Notes under the pieces: generated by a model
Databases searched by the model: none
What the model was told of the DNA's origin: nothing
What the model saw: the letters and a program-made list of their open reading frames with translations, nothing else
Assembly (NCBI GenBank): GCA_019748055.1
Contig: JAIEQC010000054.1
Span: 1-64,000 of the forward strand
Source of the DNA: Caulobacteraceae bacterium
GTDB lineage: Bacteria; Pseudomonadota; Alphaproteobacteria; Caulobacterales; Caulobacteraceae
Reading direction: 5' to 3'
Length of the DNA: 64,000 nt
Position numbers and translations under genes: made by a program
Shown: one piece after another, positions 7,535 through 16,887 of the stretch
Layout: every line of letters begins with the position of its first letter
Position numbering within the stretch: the first letter of the stretch is position 1

Positions 7535-10291
7535 TCAGGAGCCGCTCCCTTTGGGCATGTTGCGGAGCGACTGGGCGATGACCCTCGCCACCGTCGCGCG
7601 CCGATCCCCGGCTTCGTCCTCGGAGACGAAGGTTCGGGAGACCTTAACCTTGTAGCCGCGCACGACCGTCGCTTCCTCCAAGGGGGGAGTGAAGGCGTCG
7701 AGCGCGTCGGCGACGCCGTCAGGCGTCAGGAACACCACCCTCGCAGCGGCCTCTTCGCTCACGGCCGCCCGCACGGCCTTCTCGACCGCGCGCAGCCGCT
7801 TCGCATCGGCGGCGACCGCCAGAACGTGGGTGAAGCCGGCCGCGAGGCATTTGGCGACGTTTCGCGCCTCATAGGGCGCGGTGGAGGTGACCGAGATCTC
7901 GCAGGCGATCGCCAGATCGCCGCGATGCAAACCGACGTCGATCTGGCCGCCTGACACCGCCTCCTCTATCACGGCCCGAAAGCCGCGCTCCTCCGCCAGT
8001 CCCTTGACCAGATGCTGGACGTAACGGTGCTGCGGACCGCCCTTGCCGGGCTCGGCCGGCGGCGGCGGTCGGGTCGCGCGAACGGGCGGGGGCGGCGGGA
8101 CCTGCGCTTCGCTCGATGGAAGGGCGCCTCGCGGAAGGTCTTCCCCAGGCGGCGGCTCCGCTGGTCGCCGATCTTCCACGGGGGGTGCGCGCTTCCCAAG
8201 CTGGCGTCGCGGCTCCGCCGGAGGCGACGTCTCGCTGTCGGCGGGTGACCGGGGCGGCGTGGGCTGCTCGGGTTCCAGAGCGGGAGCGTCGAACGCCAGG
8301 ACGTCGGCGAGCGTGCCGCAGTGGCGGGCCCGATTTTCGGCGAGGAGCGCCGCATAGGCTTCTTCGCTGAGGATCGGCTGCCGTTCCAGGTGCCCAAGCG
8401 GAACGGTCATGCGGAGCGCATGCGGCGTCCTCTGCTTCAGCCAGACCGCGAACTCCGTGCGGTCCTTGCGCCGCCGCATGCTTTCGATGAATTCGGGGCG
8501 GGTGTGCAGCTCGTCGGCGAGCGCGCGGGCGTCCTTGCTCGACACGCCGCCGACGCACTTCAAGCTCGTGTTGGCATGCAACGCAGCCCGAAGGCGGGGC
8601 GAGAGCTGGTCGAGCGTCTGATGGGCCAAGGTGAGCCCGACGCGATACTTGCGCGCCTGATTGAGGATCGTTTCGATGGAGTCGTCGAAATATTCCTGAG
8701 CCTCGTCGACGTAGACGAAGGTCGGCGTGCGGTCCCCCACGGGAATGGTCGATCGCTCGAGCGCGGCCTGGGCCAGCATGGCGATAAAGAACCGGCCGAA
8801 GAGCGCGCTGCCTTCGGCCTTCAGGAGATCCTTGGCGGTCGAGATCAGGATGATCTTGCCGTCGTTCATGGCCTCAAACAGGTCGAGCTTGCTGCGCTCC
8901 TGCGCGAACATGCGCTCGAACGCCGGCGTCGAAATCACGCCCCAGAGCCGCTTGAGGATTTGCTTTTTGGTCGCTGCGAAGGAGGCGTGGAAAAACTCGG
9001 TGGCGAAGAAATGCCTCGCGGAGCCTTCGAGCTCGGCCATCTGCGGCTTGAAGGCGCGTCCATCCTCCATCAGCTGCATCAGGGTGTGGATGGTGGCGCC
9101 CGGGATGGCGAGCATCAGTCGCGCTAGATACCGAAAGATGACCCCCTGCTTCTGGGTCAGTTCCGCTCCGAGCATGGCCCCGAAAAAGAGCTCGTAGAGC
9201 TCGATGACGCCATTCAGCACCCGCTCGCGATCGGCCGGACCGTAGGTCCTCACCCGGTCAAGGTGAGCATCGAACAGATTGAGCGCGGCCGGAAACTCGA
9301 CGTCCGCGGGATCGATGAGGACGAGGCGGTCGGCGAGACTTTCCGGATCGCCGGGTTCGAAGAGCGCGAGCCGCGTCAGCTTGCCGATGAGGTCGCCTTG
9401 GCTGTCGATCACCACGACCGAGCGCCTCTCGCTCTGCGCGGCGACCAGGTCCGCATGGATCATCCGCTGCAGAAGCTGCGTCTTGCCGTGGCCGGTGCCG
9501 CCGATGACGTGCGCGTGCTCGAACCGGCTCTCGATCGGAACCCGGAACGGGACCGGGGTCTCGAGCAGGGGCTTGAACGGTGTGCGCGCAAGATAGGCCT
9601 CGACGAGATGCGAGGGCGTTTGGTCGCGATGCTGGGGCGGGTAGATCAGCTTATGCTCAATCGCGCGCAGGTCGGCGTTGGCGGCGAAGCCTGAGGCAAC
9701 CATCACGTTGGTGACGAGGACTTCCCGCAGGTGTTCGAAGAGGCCCAGCTTCATGCCGACGGGGTCATAGGCGGACCACATCAGCTTCCAGACGATCTGG
9801 GCTGGCGCAGGGACCGTCTCGATGAGCGGCGCCTCGAACAGAGCGTCGCCCCCGTCATGGACCGTCTCCTCCGGCAAGGCGTCCAGAAGCGCGCCGAAGG
9901 CCGCGCCGAGTTCGCGCGCCACGATCTCCAGGCGTCGCTCCGCCTCGCTGGCCCACCGCTCGCGTCGCCTCAGTAGCTCGCGGAATCGGACGCCGACTGC
10001 GGCATCGCCGTCGATCGCCGGCCAGTCGGGCTCGATCGGTTCAATATGTTCGGTGAGCAGCAGGTCGTGGGCAGCGACGCAGAGCGCGACGACCAGCCGG
10101 CCGGAAGGCAGTGGGTCTCGGTCCTGCCACATGGGCCGCACGAGGTAGCGGATCAGGTCGCCGTAGTCAGTCTGACCAAGCTTCGAGGCGCGCCAGGTCG
10201 CTTCCGTTCGATCCCACAGCGCGCGGGTCTCGCGCGCCTCCTGGCTGCGTAGGTCGCCCCCCAGCCAGTTCCGGAGGTTGCCCCATTCCAT
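7535..10291 (-). CDS. HerA/VirD4-type DNA-translocating ATPase with a C-terminal nuclease-like domain
   Basis: This 918-residue protein has a P-loop GGTGHGKT at 264-271, the strand VVVIDSQGD (292-300), and Walker B FVYVDEAQEY at 525-534 followed by a TraD/VirD4-like LTLAHQTLDQL at 553-563. This is the type IV coupling protein/HerA ring ATPase plan. No N-terminal membrane segments are evident, unlike classical VirD4. A proline-rich linker (about 665-750) leads to a separate domain at about 752-865, with GGQIDVG (Asp785) and ACEIS (Glu798), the shape of a PD-(D/E)XK fold whose Lys is replaced by Ser. It may be a DNA pump with a DNA-binding or nuclease arm. It is co-directional with the small gene upstream, four bases away. 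Confidence 0.75.
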   Translation of the reverse strand: MEWGNLRNWLGGDLRSQEARETRALWDRTEATWRASKLGQTDYGDLIRYLVRPMWQDRDPLPSGRLVVALCVAAHDLLLTEHIEPIEPDWPAIDGDAAVGVRFRELLRRRERWASEAERRLEIVARELGAAFGALLDALPEETVHDGGDALFEAPLIETVPAPAQIVWKLMWSAYDPVGMKLGLFEHLREVLVTNVMVASGFAANADLRAIEHKLIYPPQHRDQTPSHLVEAYLARTPFKPLLETPVPFRVPIESRFEHAHVIGGTGHGKTQLLQRMIHADLVAAQSERRSVVVIDSQGDLIGKLTRLALFEPGDPESLADRLVLIDPADVEFPAALNLFDAHLDRVRTYGPADRERVLNGVIELYELFFGAMLGAELTQKQGVIFRYLARLMLAIPGATIHTLMQLMEDGRAFKPQMAELEGSARHFFATEFFHASFAATKKQILKRLWGVISTPAFERMFAQERSKLDLFEAMNDGKIILISTAKDLLKAEGSALFGRFFIAMLAQAALERSTIPVGDRTPTFVYVDEAQEYFDDSIETILNQARKYRVGLTLAHQTLDQLSPRLRAALHANTSLKCVGGVSSKDARALADELHTRPEFIESMRRRKDRTEFAVWLKQRTPHALRMTVPLGHLERQPILSEEAYAALLAENRARHCGTLADVLAFDAPALEPEQPTPPRSPADSETSPPAEPRRQLGKRAPPVEDRRPAEPPPGEDLPRGALPSSEAQVPPPPPVRATRPPPPAEPGKGGPQHRYVQHLVKGLAEERGFRAVIEEAVSGGQIDVGLHRGDLAIACEISVTSTAPYEARNVAKCLAAGFTHVLAVAADAKRLRAVEKAVRAAVSEEAAARVVFLTPDGVADALDAFTPPLEEATVVRGYKVKVSRTFVSEDEAGDRRATVARVIAQSLRNMPKGSGS

Positions 10292-10295
10292 GGAG

Positions 10296-10673
10296 CTAGA
10301 GCTCGATGACTTCCTCGCCGCCGAAGTGCGCGGCCGCGTCGAGCACCGCCTTGAACGTCCGGGCCGCCTCGCGGATCTGCTCCTCGACCGCGAGCATTTC
10401 GACGATGTCTTTGCACTCGATCTTCTTGCCGCCGGTGAGGTCCTTGACCGACACGCTGATGGTCATCGCCTTGTAGGCCAGCCGCGACGCCGCCCCGAGC
10501 AAGCCTGACCCGCCCTTGATTTCGTGGCTGGCGTACAGCTCGGTATCGCCGAGCTTGTACTTGTCGATCGCAGCCTTTTCGTCGGGACTGATGTCAGCCC
10601 GGACGGTCAGGGCGAAGATGGGCTTGGAGCCGAGCATGGCCGCTCGCTGCTCCCGGCGAAGGACGAGCTTCAT
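10296..10673 (-). CDS. Small protein co-operonic with the HerA-like ATPase
   Basis: This 125-residue protein is not recognised. It starts MKLVLRREQRAAMLGSKPIF and has an alpha/beta-looking body with strands around residues 15-30, 45-55 and 66-80, ending in a helix (REAARTFKAVLDAAAHF). Four bases separate it from the HerA-like gene, so the two are surely cotranscribed and probably function together, for example as an adaptor. It has no signal peptide or membrane segment. Confidence 0.65.
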   Translation of the reverse strand: MKLVLRREQRAAMLGSKPIFALTVRADISPDEKAAIDKYKLGDTELYASHEIKGGSGLLGAASRLAYKAMTISVSVKDLTGGKKIECKDIVEMLAVEEQIREAARTFKAVLDAAAHFGGEEVIEL

Positions 10674-10815
10674 GGGTCACCTCACGTAACGTCGATCTTC
10701 AAGAACTACTCCTAGTTGCCCCTTCCCGCAAATGGCCTTGGTTCGTGCGGCTGAGAGGACCGGATTCCCACACGGCCGCATAAAGCGTACTCTCCTGGAC
10801 TGGGAGGATCGGCGC

Positions 10816-12342
10816 ATGTCGACCACGGAGGCAGCGACCCCAAGGCGCGTAGGCATCTGGATCCGCGTCTCGACCGAAGATCAGGTCCGTGGCGAGAGCC
10901 CGGAGCACCACGAGAAGCGGGCACGCGCATACGCCGAGGCGCGCGGCTGGGAGGTCGCCGAGGTGTTTCGCCTAGACGCCGTCAGCGGCAAGGCGGTCAT
11001 CGCACATCCTGAAGCCCAGCGCATGCTCGGCGCTGTGCAAGATGGGACGATCTCCGCGCTGGTGTTTTCGAAACTCGCGCGCCTGGCCCGCAACACCCGC
11101 GAGCTCCTCGAGTTCGCCGAGCTGTTTCGGAACGCCGGAGCCGACCTTGTCTCACTCCAGGAAGCCATCGACACAAGTTCACCCGCGGGCCGCTTGTTCT
11201 TCACGATGATTGCGGCGATGGCCCAATGGGAACGCGAAGAGATCGCCGATCGGGTTCGGGCTTCCGTTCCCGTTCGGGCGAAGCTCGGCAAGCCGCTGGG
11301 CGGCGCTGCGCCTTACGGCTACCGCTGGCGAGACAAGCGCCTCGAACCCGACCCCGAAGAGGCTCCCGTCCGCGTCTTGGTGCACGAACTCTTTCGAGAG
11401 CACCGCCGGAAGAAAACCGTAGCTCGGATCCTCACGGAGCGCGGCTATCGAACCCGGAACGGGTCTTCGTTCTCCGACACCACCATTACCCGGCTCCTGC
11501 GGGATCCGACGGCAAAGGGGCTCCGGCGGGGCAACTACACCCAGACCGACGACCGTCGTCGTACATGGACCCTGAAGCCGGAAAGCGAGTGGGTCTTCAC
11601 TGAGGTGGAGGCGATCGTTTCAGAGGAACTTTGGGAACACTGTGTTCGCATTCTGGACGCTCAGCGGGCTGCGGCGAAGCCCACCACCCGCGTCGCAAGA
11701 CACCTCTTCGCAGGGTTCGCCCAGTGCACCTGCGGCACCAAGATGTACGCCCGCGGAGGCTCCCTGAAGTACGTGTGTGAGAAGTGCCGCAACAAGATCC
11801 CAAGCGGCGATCTCGAAGCCATCTACAGGGAGCAGCTCACGCACATCCTCGTCGCGCCTGACGAGATCGAAGCCCACAACCAGGCGGCCATCGAAGCGAT
11901 GCGGGAGAAGCAGCGGCTGATCGACAAGGTCGAAGGCGAGCTCCGCAGAATTGCGACAGAAGATCAGGATCTCTTCGACCTCTATCGGACGCGAGAGATC
12001 ACCAAAGAGGACTTTGGCCGCCGATACGCCCCACTTTCCCAGCGCCGACTGCAGCTGGAAGACGAGCTCCCCCGGTTGCAGGCCGAGCTCGACGTCCTAA
12101 GGATCAGCGCCGTGTCGCGAGAGGAAGCGATAGGAGAGGCTCGAGATCTGACTGCACGCTGGACCCAGCTGCCGGAAGGAGAAAAGCGGCAGATCATTGA
12201 GGCCATCACAGAGCGGATCGTGATCGGTCGCGAAGACGTGGAGATCCGCCTCCTCCACCTTCCAGAAGGCGGAAAGCCTGACCAAAGGGCAACTCGGCCA
12301 CAAGGGTTCATCGCCGCCACCAGCTGGAACCGCGCCGGATAG
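10816..12342 (+). CDS. Large serine recombinase, likely integrase of the comM element
   Basis: This 508-residue protein has the resolvase domain at about 10-150 ([11 protein letters not shown] with the nucleophile Ser; [37 protein letters not shown]), a Recombinase domain (about 165-270), a small zinc ribbon (CTCGTKMYA, then YVCEKCRN at about 314-335) and a coiled coil (about 365-450). The ATG at 10816 is preceded by GGGAGG. The gene runs out of the element: its last 11 residues, [11 protein letters not shown], are read on the opposite strand of comM. It is therefore the best candidate for the enzyme that put the element there. Confidence 0.88.
   Translation: MSTTEAATPRRVGIWIRVSTEDQVRGESPEHHEKRARAYAEARGWEVAEVFRLDAVSGKAVIAHPEAQRMLGAVQDGTISALVFSKLARLARNTRELLEFAELFRNAGADLVSLQEAIDTSSPAGRLFFTMIAAMAQWEREEIADRVRASVPVRAKLGKPLGGAAPYGYRWRDKRLEPDPEEAPVRVLVHELFREHRRKKTVARILTERGYRTRNGSSFSDTTITRLLRDPTAKGLRRGNYTQTDDRRRTWTLKPESEWVFTEVEAIVSEELWEHCVRILDAQRAAAKPTTRVARHLFAGFAQCTCGTKMYARGGSLKYVCEKCRNKIPSGDLEAIYREQLTHILVAPDEIEAHNQAAIEAMREKQRLIDKVEGELRRIATEDQDLFDLYRTREITKEDFGRRYAPLSQRRLQLEDELPRLQAELDVLRISAVSREEAIGEARDLTARWTQLPEGEKRQIIEAITERIVIGREDVEIRLLHLPEGGKPDQRATRPQGFIAATSWNRAG
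12295..12320. other. Attachment junction (attR-like) between element and comM
   Basis: Reading comM on the minus strand, the sequence follows the ComM family up to the codons for AAMNP and departs right after AACCC (12309-12305). Intact ComM continues with CRCG. The crossover must lie at or near 12303-12310. The exact core cannot be set without the other end. Confidence 0.7.
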
Positions 12343-13340
12343 CGGACATGGGCGTTGGCGCGCGCCACGGTCACCTCGCCCGTCTCCAGCGGCTGGCGCA
12401 GCGAATCCAGCGCCTGCGGGGAAAACTCGGGCAGTTCATCCAGAAACAGCACGCCGTTGTGCGCCAGCGACACCTCGCCCGGCCGCGCACGCAGTCCGCC
12501 GCCGGTCAGGGCGGCCATGCTGGCGGAATGGTGCGGGCTGCGGAACGGCCGGTCGCGCGTGATGGCCCCGCGCTCGATCATGCCGGCCACCGACCAGACC
12601 ATGGAGGTCTCCAGCAGTTCCTGCGGGGTCAGCGGCGGCAGCAGACCCGGCAGGCGCTGGGCCAGCATGGACTTGCCCGATCCCGGCGGGCCGACGAACA
12701 GCAGGTTGTGGCCGCCGGCCGCCGCTATCTCCAGCGCGCGCTTTGCCCCCTCCTGTCCCTTGACCTCGCGCAGGTCGCGAACGGCCTCGCCGGCCTTCAG
12801 CGGACCGGGCTCGGGCTGGGACAGGCGCTGGGTTCCCTTGAAGTGGTTGATCAGGCCGATCAGCGAGCGGGGCGCCAGGATCTTCGCGTCGCCGGCCCAC
12901 GCCGCCTCCGGCCCATTGGCCTCAGGACAAATCAGCCCCATGCCCATGGCAGAGGCGGTCACGGCGGCGGGCAGAGTCCCACCGACCGGCGCGATCTGTC
13001 CCGACAGGCCCAGCTCGCCGACGGCGCACCAGCCGTCCAGCGCGTCCAGCGGGATCACCCCCATGGCCGCCAGCAGGGCCAAGGCGATCGGCAGGTCGAA
13101 ATGGCTCCCCTCCTTGGGCAGGTCGGCGGGGGCCAGATTGGCGATGATGCGCTTGGGCGGCAGGGCCAGGCCGATGCCGGCGAAGGCGCCGCGCACCCGC
13201 TCCCGGCTCTCGGCCACCGCCTTGTCGGGCAGGCCGACGACGGAGAAGCTGGGCTGGGCCGCGCCGACCAGCTGGACCTCGACGTCCACGCGCCGCGCGT
13301 CCACCCCATCGAACGCCACCGTCACCGCCCGCGCGACCAT
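12304..13340 (-). pseudogene. comM: comM/yifB (Mg-chelatase-like AAA+ helicase), 3' part missing
   Basis: The first 346 residues of a ComM/YifB protein are present: the Lon-like N-terminal fold ([32 protein letters not shown]), the Mg_chelatase AAA+ domain with Walker A GPPGSGKS (about 223-230), Walker [11 protein letters not shown] (about 307-316) and the start of sensor 1 (FQLVAAMNP). The usual continuation is lost at 12304. ComM is a hexameric helicase that promotes branch migration in natural transformation. It is a known insertion site for genomic islands in other bacteria, such as AbaR islands in Acinetobacter. The start ATG at 13340 fits the family (MVARAV); an upstream in-frame ATG at 13379 is less likely. 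Confidence 0.9.
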
Positions 13341-13404
13341 TTTCCGCTCTCTCCCGTTTATCGGAAAAGAACAGAACATGAACTCACGCGGCTGGCAAGC
13401 GGCG

Positions 13405-14337
13405 TTATCCCAGACGCCGCGCGATCGCGTCCCACATCAGCCCGGTGGCGTCGATGCCCGTGAAGGTCTTCAGCTGCTGGGCGCCTGTGGGCGAGGTGAC
13501 GTTGATCTCGGTCAGATAGTCGCCGATCACGTCGATGCCGACGAAGACGAGGCCGCGGGCCTTCAGCTCCGGGCCGATCATCGCGCAGATCTCGCGGTCG
13601 CGGGGGGTCAGGTCGACGGCCTCGGCCGTGCCGCCGACGCGCAGGTTGGAGCGGACCTGACCCTTGAGCGGCACGCGGTTGATGGCGCCCGCGGGTTGGC
13701 CCTCGATCAGGATGATGCGCTTGTCGCCGGCGGAGACCTGGGGGACGAATTTCTGGATCACCAGCGGGTCGCGGCTTCCCGTGGCGTGAATTTCGACGAG
13801 GGCCGCCAGGTTGGGATCGCCCGCCTTGAGCCGCACCACGCCGGAGCCCGCCGCGCCGTGCAAGGGCTTGAGCACCACGTCGCCGTGACGGGCGTGGAAG
13901 TCCTCCAGCGCCTCGACGTCCGAACTGATCAGGGTCGGCGGCTGCAGGTCGGGCCAGCGGGTGACCATCAGCTTCTCGGGGGCGGAGCGGACCTCGGCGG
14001 GATCGTTCAACACCAGAGTGTCGCCCTTTAGCGCCTCCAGCAGATAGGTGGCGGTGACGTAGGCCATGTCGAAGGGGGGATCCTGACGCATCAGGACGAC
14101 GTCGACGTCGGCGTGCAGGTCCAGCTTTTCGAATTCGCCAAGCGTGACGCTGTCGCCGTTCAGCGTCGTCCGGCGCGCGCGGCAGGACAGCCGGCCGTTC
14201 TCCAGCGCCAGGGTGCGGAAGTCGTAGGTCCAGACCGCAAAGCCCCGGTCCTGGGCCGACTGGATCATCAGCCAGGTGGTGTCCGAGCGGGGGTTCACCT
14301 GTTCGATGGGGTCCATCTGGACGGCGACCCGAGTCAT
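13405..14337 (-). CDS. gshB: Glutathione synthetase
   Basis: This 310-residue ATP-grasp enzyme joins gamma-glutamylcysteine and glycine to give glutathione. It shows the family's N-terminal segment with [18 protein letters not shown], the [11 protein letters not shown] run, the ATP-grasp strands ([30 protein letters not shown]) and the metal-binding [20 protein letters not shown]. The ATG at 14337 is preceded by AGGAG. Length is normal (310-320). It lies between yraN and comM, as in other Caulobacterales. Confidence 0.95.
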   Translation of the reverse strand: MTRVAVQMDPIEQVNPRSDTTWLMIQSAQDRGFAVWTYDFRTLALENGRLSCRARRTTLNGDSVTLGEFEKLDLHADVDVVLMRQDPPFDMAYVTATYLLEALKGDTLVLNDPAEVRSAPEKLMVTRWPDLQPPTLISSDVEALEDFHARHGDVVLKPLHGAAGSGVVRLKAGDPNLAALVEIHATGSRDPLVIQKFVPQVSAGDKRIILIEGQPAGAINRVPLKGQVRSNLRVGGTAEAVDLTPRDREICAMIGPELKARGLVFVGIDVIGDYLTEINVTSPTGAQQLKTFTGIDATGLMWDAIARRLG

Positions 14338-14444
14338 GCGCGGCTCCTGAAGCTGACGGTGCGAAGGGAATGGGCGCGCGGGCGGCGAACCGCAAGGCCG
14401 GTCTGTGTGAAGGCGATTCACGCCGCCGTGGCGACGATCGCCTT

Positions 14445-14822
14445 CTAACCGTCGAAGGCGAGTCGCTTCAGGTGGCGCGGGAGGCGGCCGGGAGCCAGGG
14501 CGATCAGGTCGATGCGCAGCGCGTAGGCCCGCAGGGCCGGACGGGAGCGGCGCACGGCTTCGCCCGCGGCCAGCAGACGACGCGCCTGTTGCGGACCGAG
14601 CGCCAGCTCGGCCGCGTCACGCGCGGCCCGGCGCTTGACCTCGACCACGATCAGCTCACGCCCCTTCTGGACCAGCAGGTCGATCTCGCCCTGCGGCGTC
14701 TTGAGGCGAAAGGCCAGAATGCGGTGGCCGGTGAGCATCAGCCAGGCGGCGGCCAGCCATTCGGCGGCGTGTCCCTGACGCCAGGCGCGGCCGCCCCGCG
14801 CGCGCCGGTCGGCAGGGGTCAC
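14445..14822 (-). CDS. yraN: YraN family (UPF0102) endonuclease-fold protein
   Basis: This 125-residue protein starts with GTG at 14822, which overlaps the rsmI stop (GTGA). It has the family's PD-(D/E)XK-like core: [12 protein letters not shown], then [20 protein letters not shown] with Asp and ExK. The family's biochemical role is not established; it lies next to rsmI in very many proteobacteria. Translation is probably coupled to rsmI. Confidence 0.88.
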   Translation of the reverse strand: MTPADRRARGGRAWRQGHAAEWLAAAWLMLTGHRILAFRLKTPQGEIDLLVQKGRELIVVEVKRRAARDAAELALGPQQARRLLAAGEAVRRSRPALRAYALRIDLIALAPGRLPRHLKRLAFDG

Positions 14823-15694
14823 CCGGCGGACTTCATCTGCAGGGCGCGGGCGTATAGCGCCTTGCGGTTCGCGCCGGTCTGTTTCGCAACCTCCGCCGCC
14901 GCCGGGCCGGGGGCCAGCCGGGTCAGGGCCTCCGACAGGGCGGCGTCGACGTCGTCGGCGCTGGCGGCGACGGCCTCTCCCGGACCGACCACCACGACGA
15001 TTTCGCCCTTCGGCGCCTGCGTGCCCGGATGCATCGCCAGTTCGGAGAGGGAGCCGCGCAGGCATTCCTCATGCAGCTTGGTCAGCTCGCGCGCCACGGC
15101 GCCGGGGCGGTCGCCCAGCACCTCGGCCATGTCGGCCAGGCTGGCGGAAAGGCGCGGACCGCTCTCGAAGAAGACGAGCGTGCGGCCCGGCTCGGCCAGC
15201 TCGGCCAGCACCGTGCGGCGCGCGGCGGACTTGGGCGGCAGGAAGCCGGCGAACAGCACCCGGTCCACCGGCAGGCCGGCGATGCACAGCGCCGCCAACA
15301 GGCTGGAAGCGCCGGGGATGGGGTGGACCGGCAGGCCCGCCGCGATCACCTCTCGCGCCACCACGAAGCCGGGGTCCGACACCATCGGCGTGCCGGCGTC
15401 GGAGACCAGAGCCACGACCTGGCCCTCGGCGATGCGCTCGACCGCGATCCGTGCGGCGCGTTCGGACGCGTGATCGTCGCAGCGTTCCAGCTTCGCCTTC
15501 AGCCCGTAGGCGGCCAGCAGCTTGGCCGAAACGCGTGTGTCCTCCGCCAGCACCAGATCGGCGGCGGCGAGCACGTCCAGCGCGCGCAGGGTCATGTCGC
15601 GCAGGTTCCCGATGGGCGTGGCCACAAGATACAGCCCCGGCGTCACCGGCCGGCGCGGCGGCGCGGCGGGGGGAAAGGGGCTGAGTTCGGCCAT
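14819..15694 (-). CDS. rsmI: 16S rRNA (cytidine1402-2'-O)-methyltransferase RsmI
   Basis: This 291-residue tetrapyrrole-methylase-fold enzyme methylates the ribose of C1402 in 16S rRNA. It shows LYLVATPIGNLRDMTLRAL, LAEDTRVSAKLL and the SAM-binding VSDAGTPMVSDPG. The C-terminal RsmI helical domain is present. The ATG at 15694 was chosen; the long upstream frame has no homology. It is followed by coupled yraN. Confidence 0.95.
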   Translation of the reverse strand: MAELSPFPPAAPPRRPVTPGLYLVATPIGNLRDMTLRALDVLAAADLVLAEDTRVSAKLLAAYGLKAKLERCDDHASERAARIAVERIAEGQVVALVSDAGTPMVSDPGFVVAREVIAAGLPVHPIPGASSLLAALCIAGLPVDRVLFAGFLPPKSAARRTVLAELAEPGRTLVFFESGPRLSASLADMAEVLGDRPGAVARELTKLHEECLRGSLSELAMHPGTQAPKGEIVVVVGPGEAVAASADDVDAALSEALTRLAPGPAAAEVAKQTGANRKALYARALQMKSAG

Positions 15695-15726
15695 GGGCGG
15701 GACCGTGCCAGCGGCGGGCGGCGGGC

Positions 15727-16887
15727 TCAAGCGGTCAACAGGCGGGCCGTGACCGCATCCAGCAGGGGGCGGCCGGCGGGAGTGGCGATGACCCGGCCCT
15801 CGGCCACGGTCAGGAACCCCTCCTGCACCATCTCCGCCAGGGGCCGGGCGGTCGCCGGCAGGACGTCGAGCACGGTCAGCGGAACGCCCTCGACGGTGCG
15901 CAATCCCAGAAGGACGCGCTCCTCTGCGGCCTCCTGGGGCGACAGCTCGGCACGCTCCTCCCACGGTGAGCCCGCTTCGACTCCGGCGAGGTATGCGTCG
16001 ACCCTCCGGTGGGCGACGGTCGCGATGCGGACGCCGTCCAGCGTCAGGCGGCCATGCGCGCCGGGGCCGACGCCCAGATAGTCGCCGCCACGCCAGACAT
16101 GCAGATTGTGCGCCGAGCGGGCGTCGACGCCGCGCGCGTGGTTGGAGACCTCATAGGCGTCGAAGCCGGCGGCCCCGAGCGTCTCCTGCGTCGTCTCATA
16201 GAGGGCGGCGGCCAGGTCCTCGTCCGGGGGCGACCAGTCGCCCCGGCCGACGGCGCGGGCGAAGGCCGTGCCCTGCGCGATCGTCAGCTGATAGGGCGAG
16301 ACGTGCTCGAAGCCGAGGTTCAGCGCCTGGGTCAGGGCCGCGCGCCAGTCGGCGACCGACTGGCCCGGCAGGGCGTGGATCAGGTCGATCGACAGACGCG
16401 GAAAGGCGCGGGCGGCGACGCCGACGGCACGGCGCGCCTCGTCCGCCGAGTGATTGCGGCCAAGGAAGGCCAGCTGGGCGTCGTCCAGCGCCTGAACGCC
16501 CATGGACAGGCGGTTCACCCCGGCGGCGGCGAACGCGGCGAAGCGGTCGGCCTCGGCGTCCGTCGGATTGGCCTCCAGCGTGATCTCGACAGGGTCATCG
16601 ACGGGGAACAGGGCCCGCGCGGCCTCGACCACCGCCGCGACGTCGGCCGGGTCCATCAGCGACGGGGTGCCGCCGCCGAAGGAGATCGAGGCGAGCGGAC
16701 GACGGCCGACAAGCGACGCCTGCGCCCGCAGGTCGGCGAGAATCGCCGCGGTCAGCCGCGCCGGGCGGTCCTCCCGGCCCCGCGCACGCACCACGTTGAA
16801 GTCGCAGTAGGGACAGATGCGCGCGCAGAACGGCCAGTGGACGTAAAGGGCGACGGCCGTCCCGGGATTGGGCGACTCAGTCGTCAA
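15727..16887 (-). CDS. hemW: Radical SAM heme chaperone HemW
   Basis: This 386-residue protein has the radical SAM cluster motif CARICPYC (CxxxCxxC) near residue 21, followed by SFGGGTPSL and the conserved YLGVGPGAHG. HemW inserts or delivers heme to respiratory proteins; family members were long called oxygen-independent coproporphyrinogen oxidase. It lacks the long HemN N-terminus. Its start overlaps the end of rdgB by 11 bases, so the two are cotranscribed. Confidence 0.93.
   Translation of the reverse strand: MTTESPNPGTAVALYVHWPFCARICPYCDFNVVRARGREDRPARLTAAILADLRAQASLVGRRPLASISFGGGTPSLMDPADVAAVVEAARALFPVDDPVEITLEANPTDAEADRFAAFAAAGVNRLSMGVQALDDAQLAFLGRNHSADEARRAVGVAARAFPRLSIDLIHALPGQSVADWRAALTQALNLGFEHVSPYQLTIAQGTAFARAVGRGDWSPPDEDLAAALYETTQETLGAAGFDAYEVSNHARGVDARSAHNLHVWRGGDYLGVGPGAHGRLTLDGVRIATVAHRRVDAYLAGVEAGSPWEERAELSPQEAAEERVLLGLRTVEGVPLTVLDVLPATARPLAEMVQEGFLTVAEGRVIATPAGRPLLDAVTARLLTA

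Larger units (their letters stand above)
1..12305. mobile_element. Right-hand part of an integrated element inserted in comM
   Basis: This stretch carries two large serine recombinases, a ParB-like protein, a HerA/VirD4-type ATPase, a primase-type ATPase, XRE regulators and a RuvC-like protein, which are typical of plasmids and integrative elements. It ends exactly where comM is broken. The left boundary is outside the window. No relaxase or type IV secretion channel genes are visible here, so whether it is conjugative, mobilisable or only integrative cannot be decided from this part. The right boundary is well supported; the unity of the whole stretch as one element is inferred. Confidence 0.75.
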
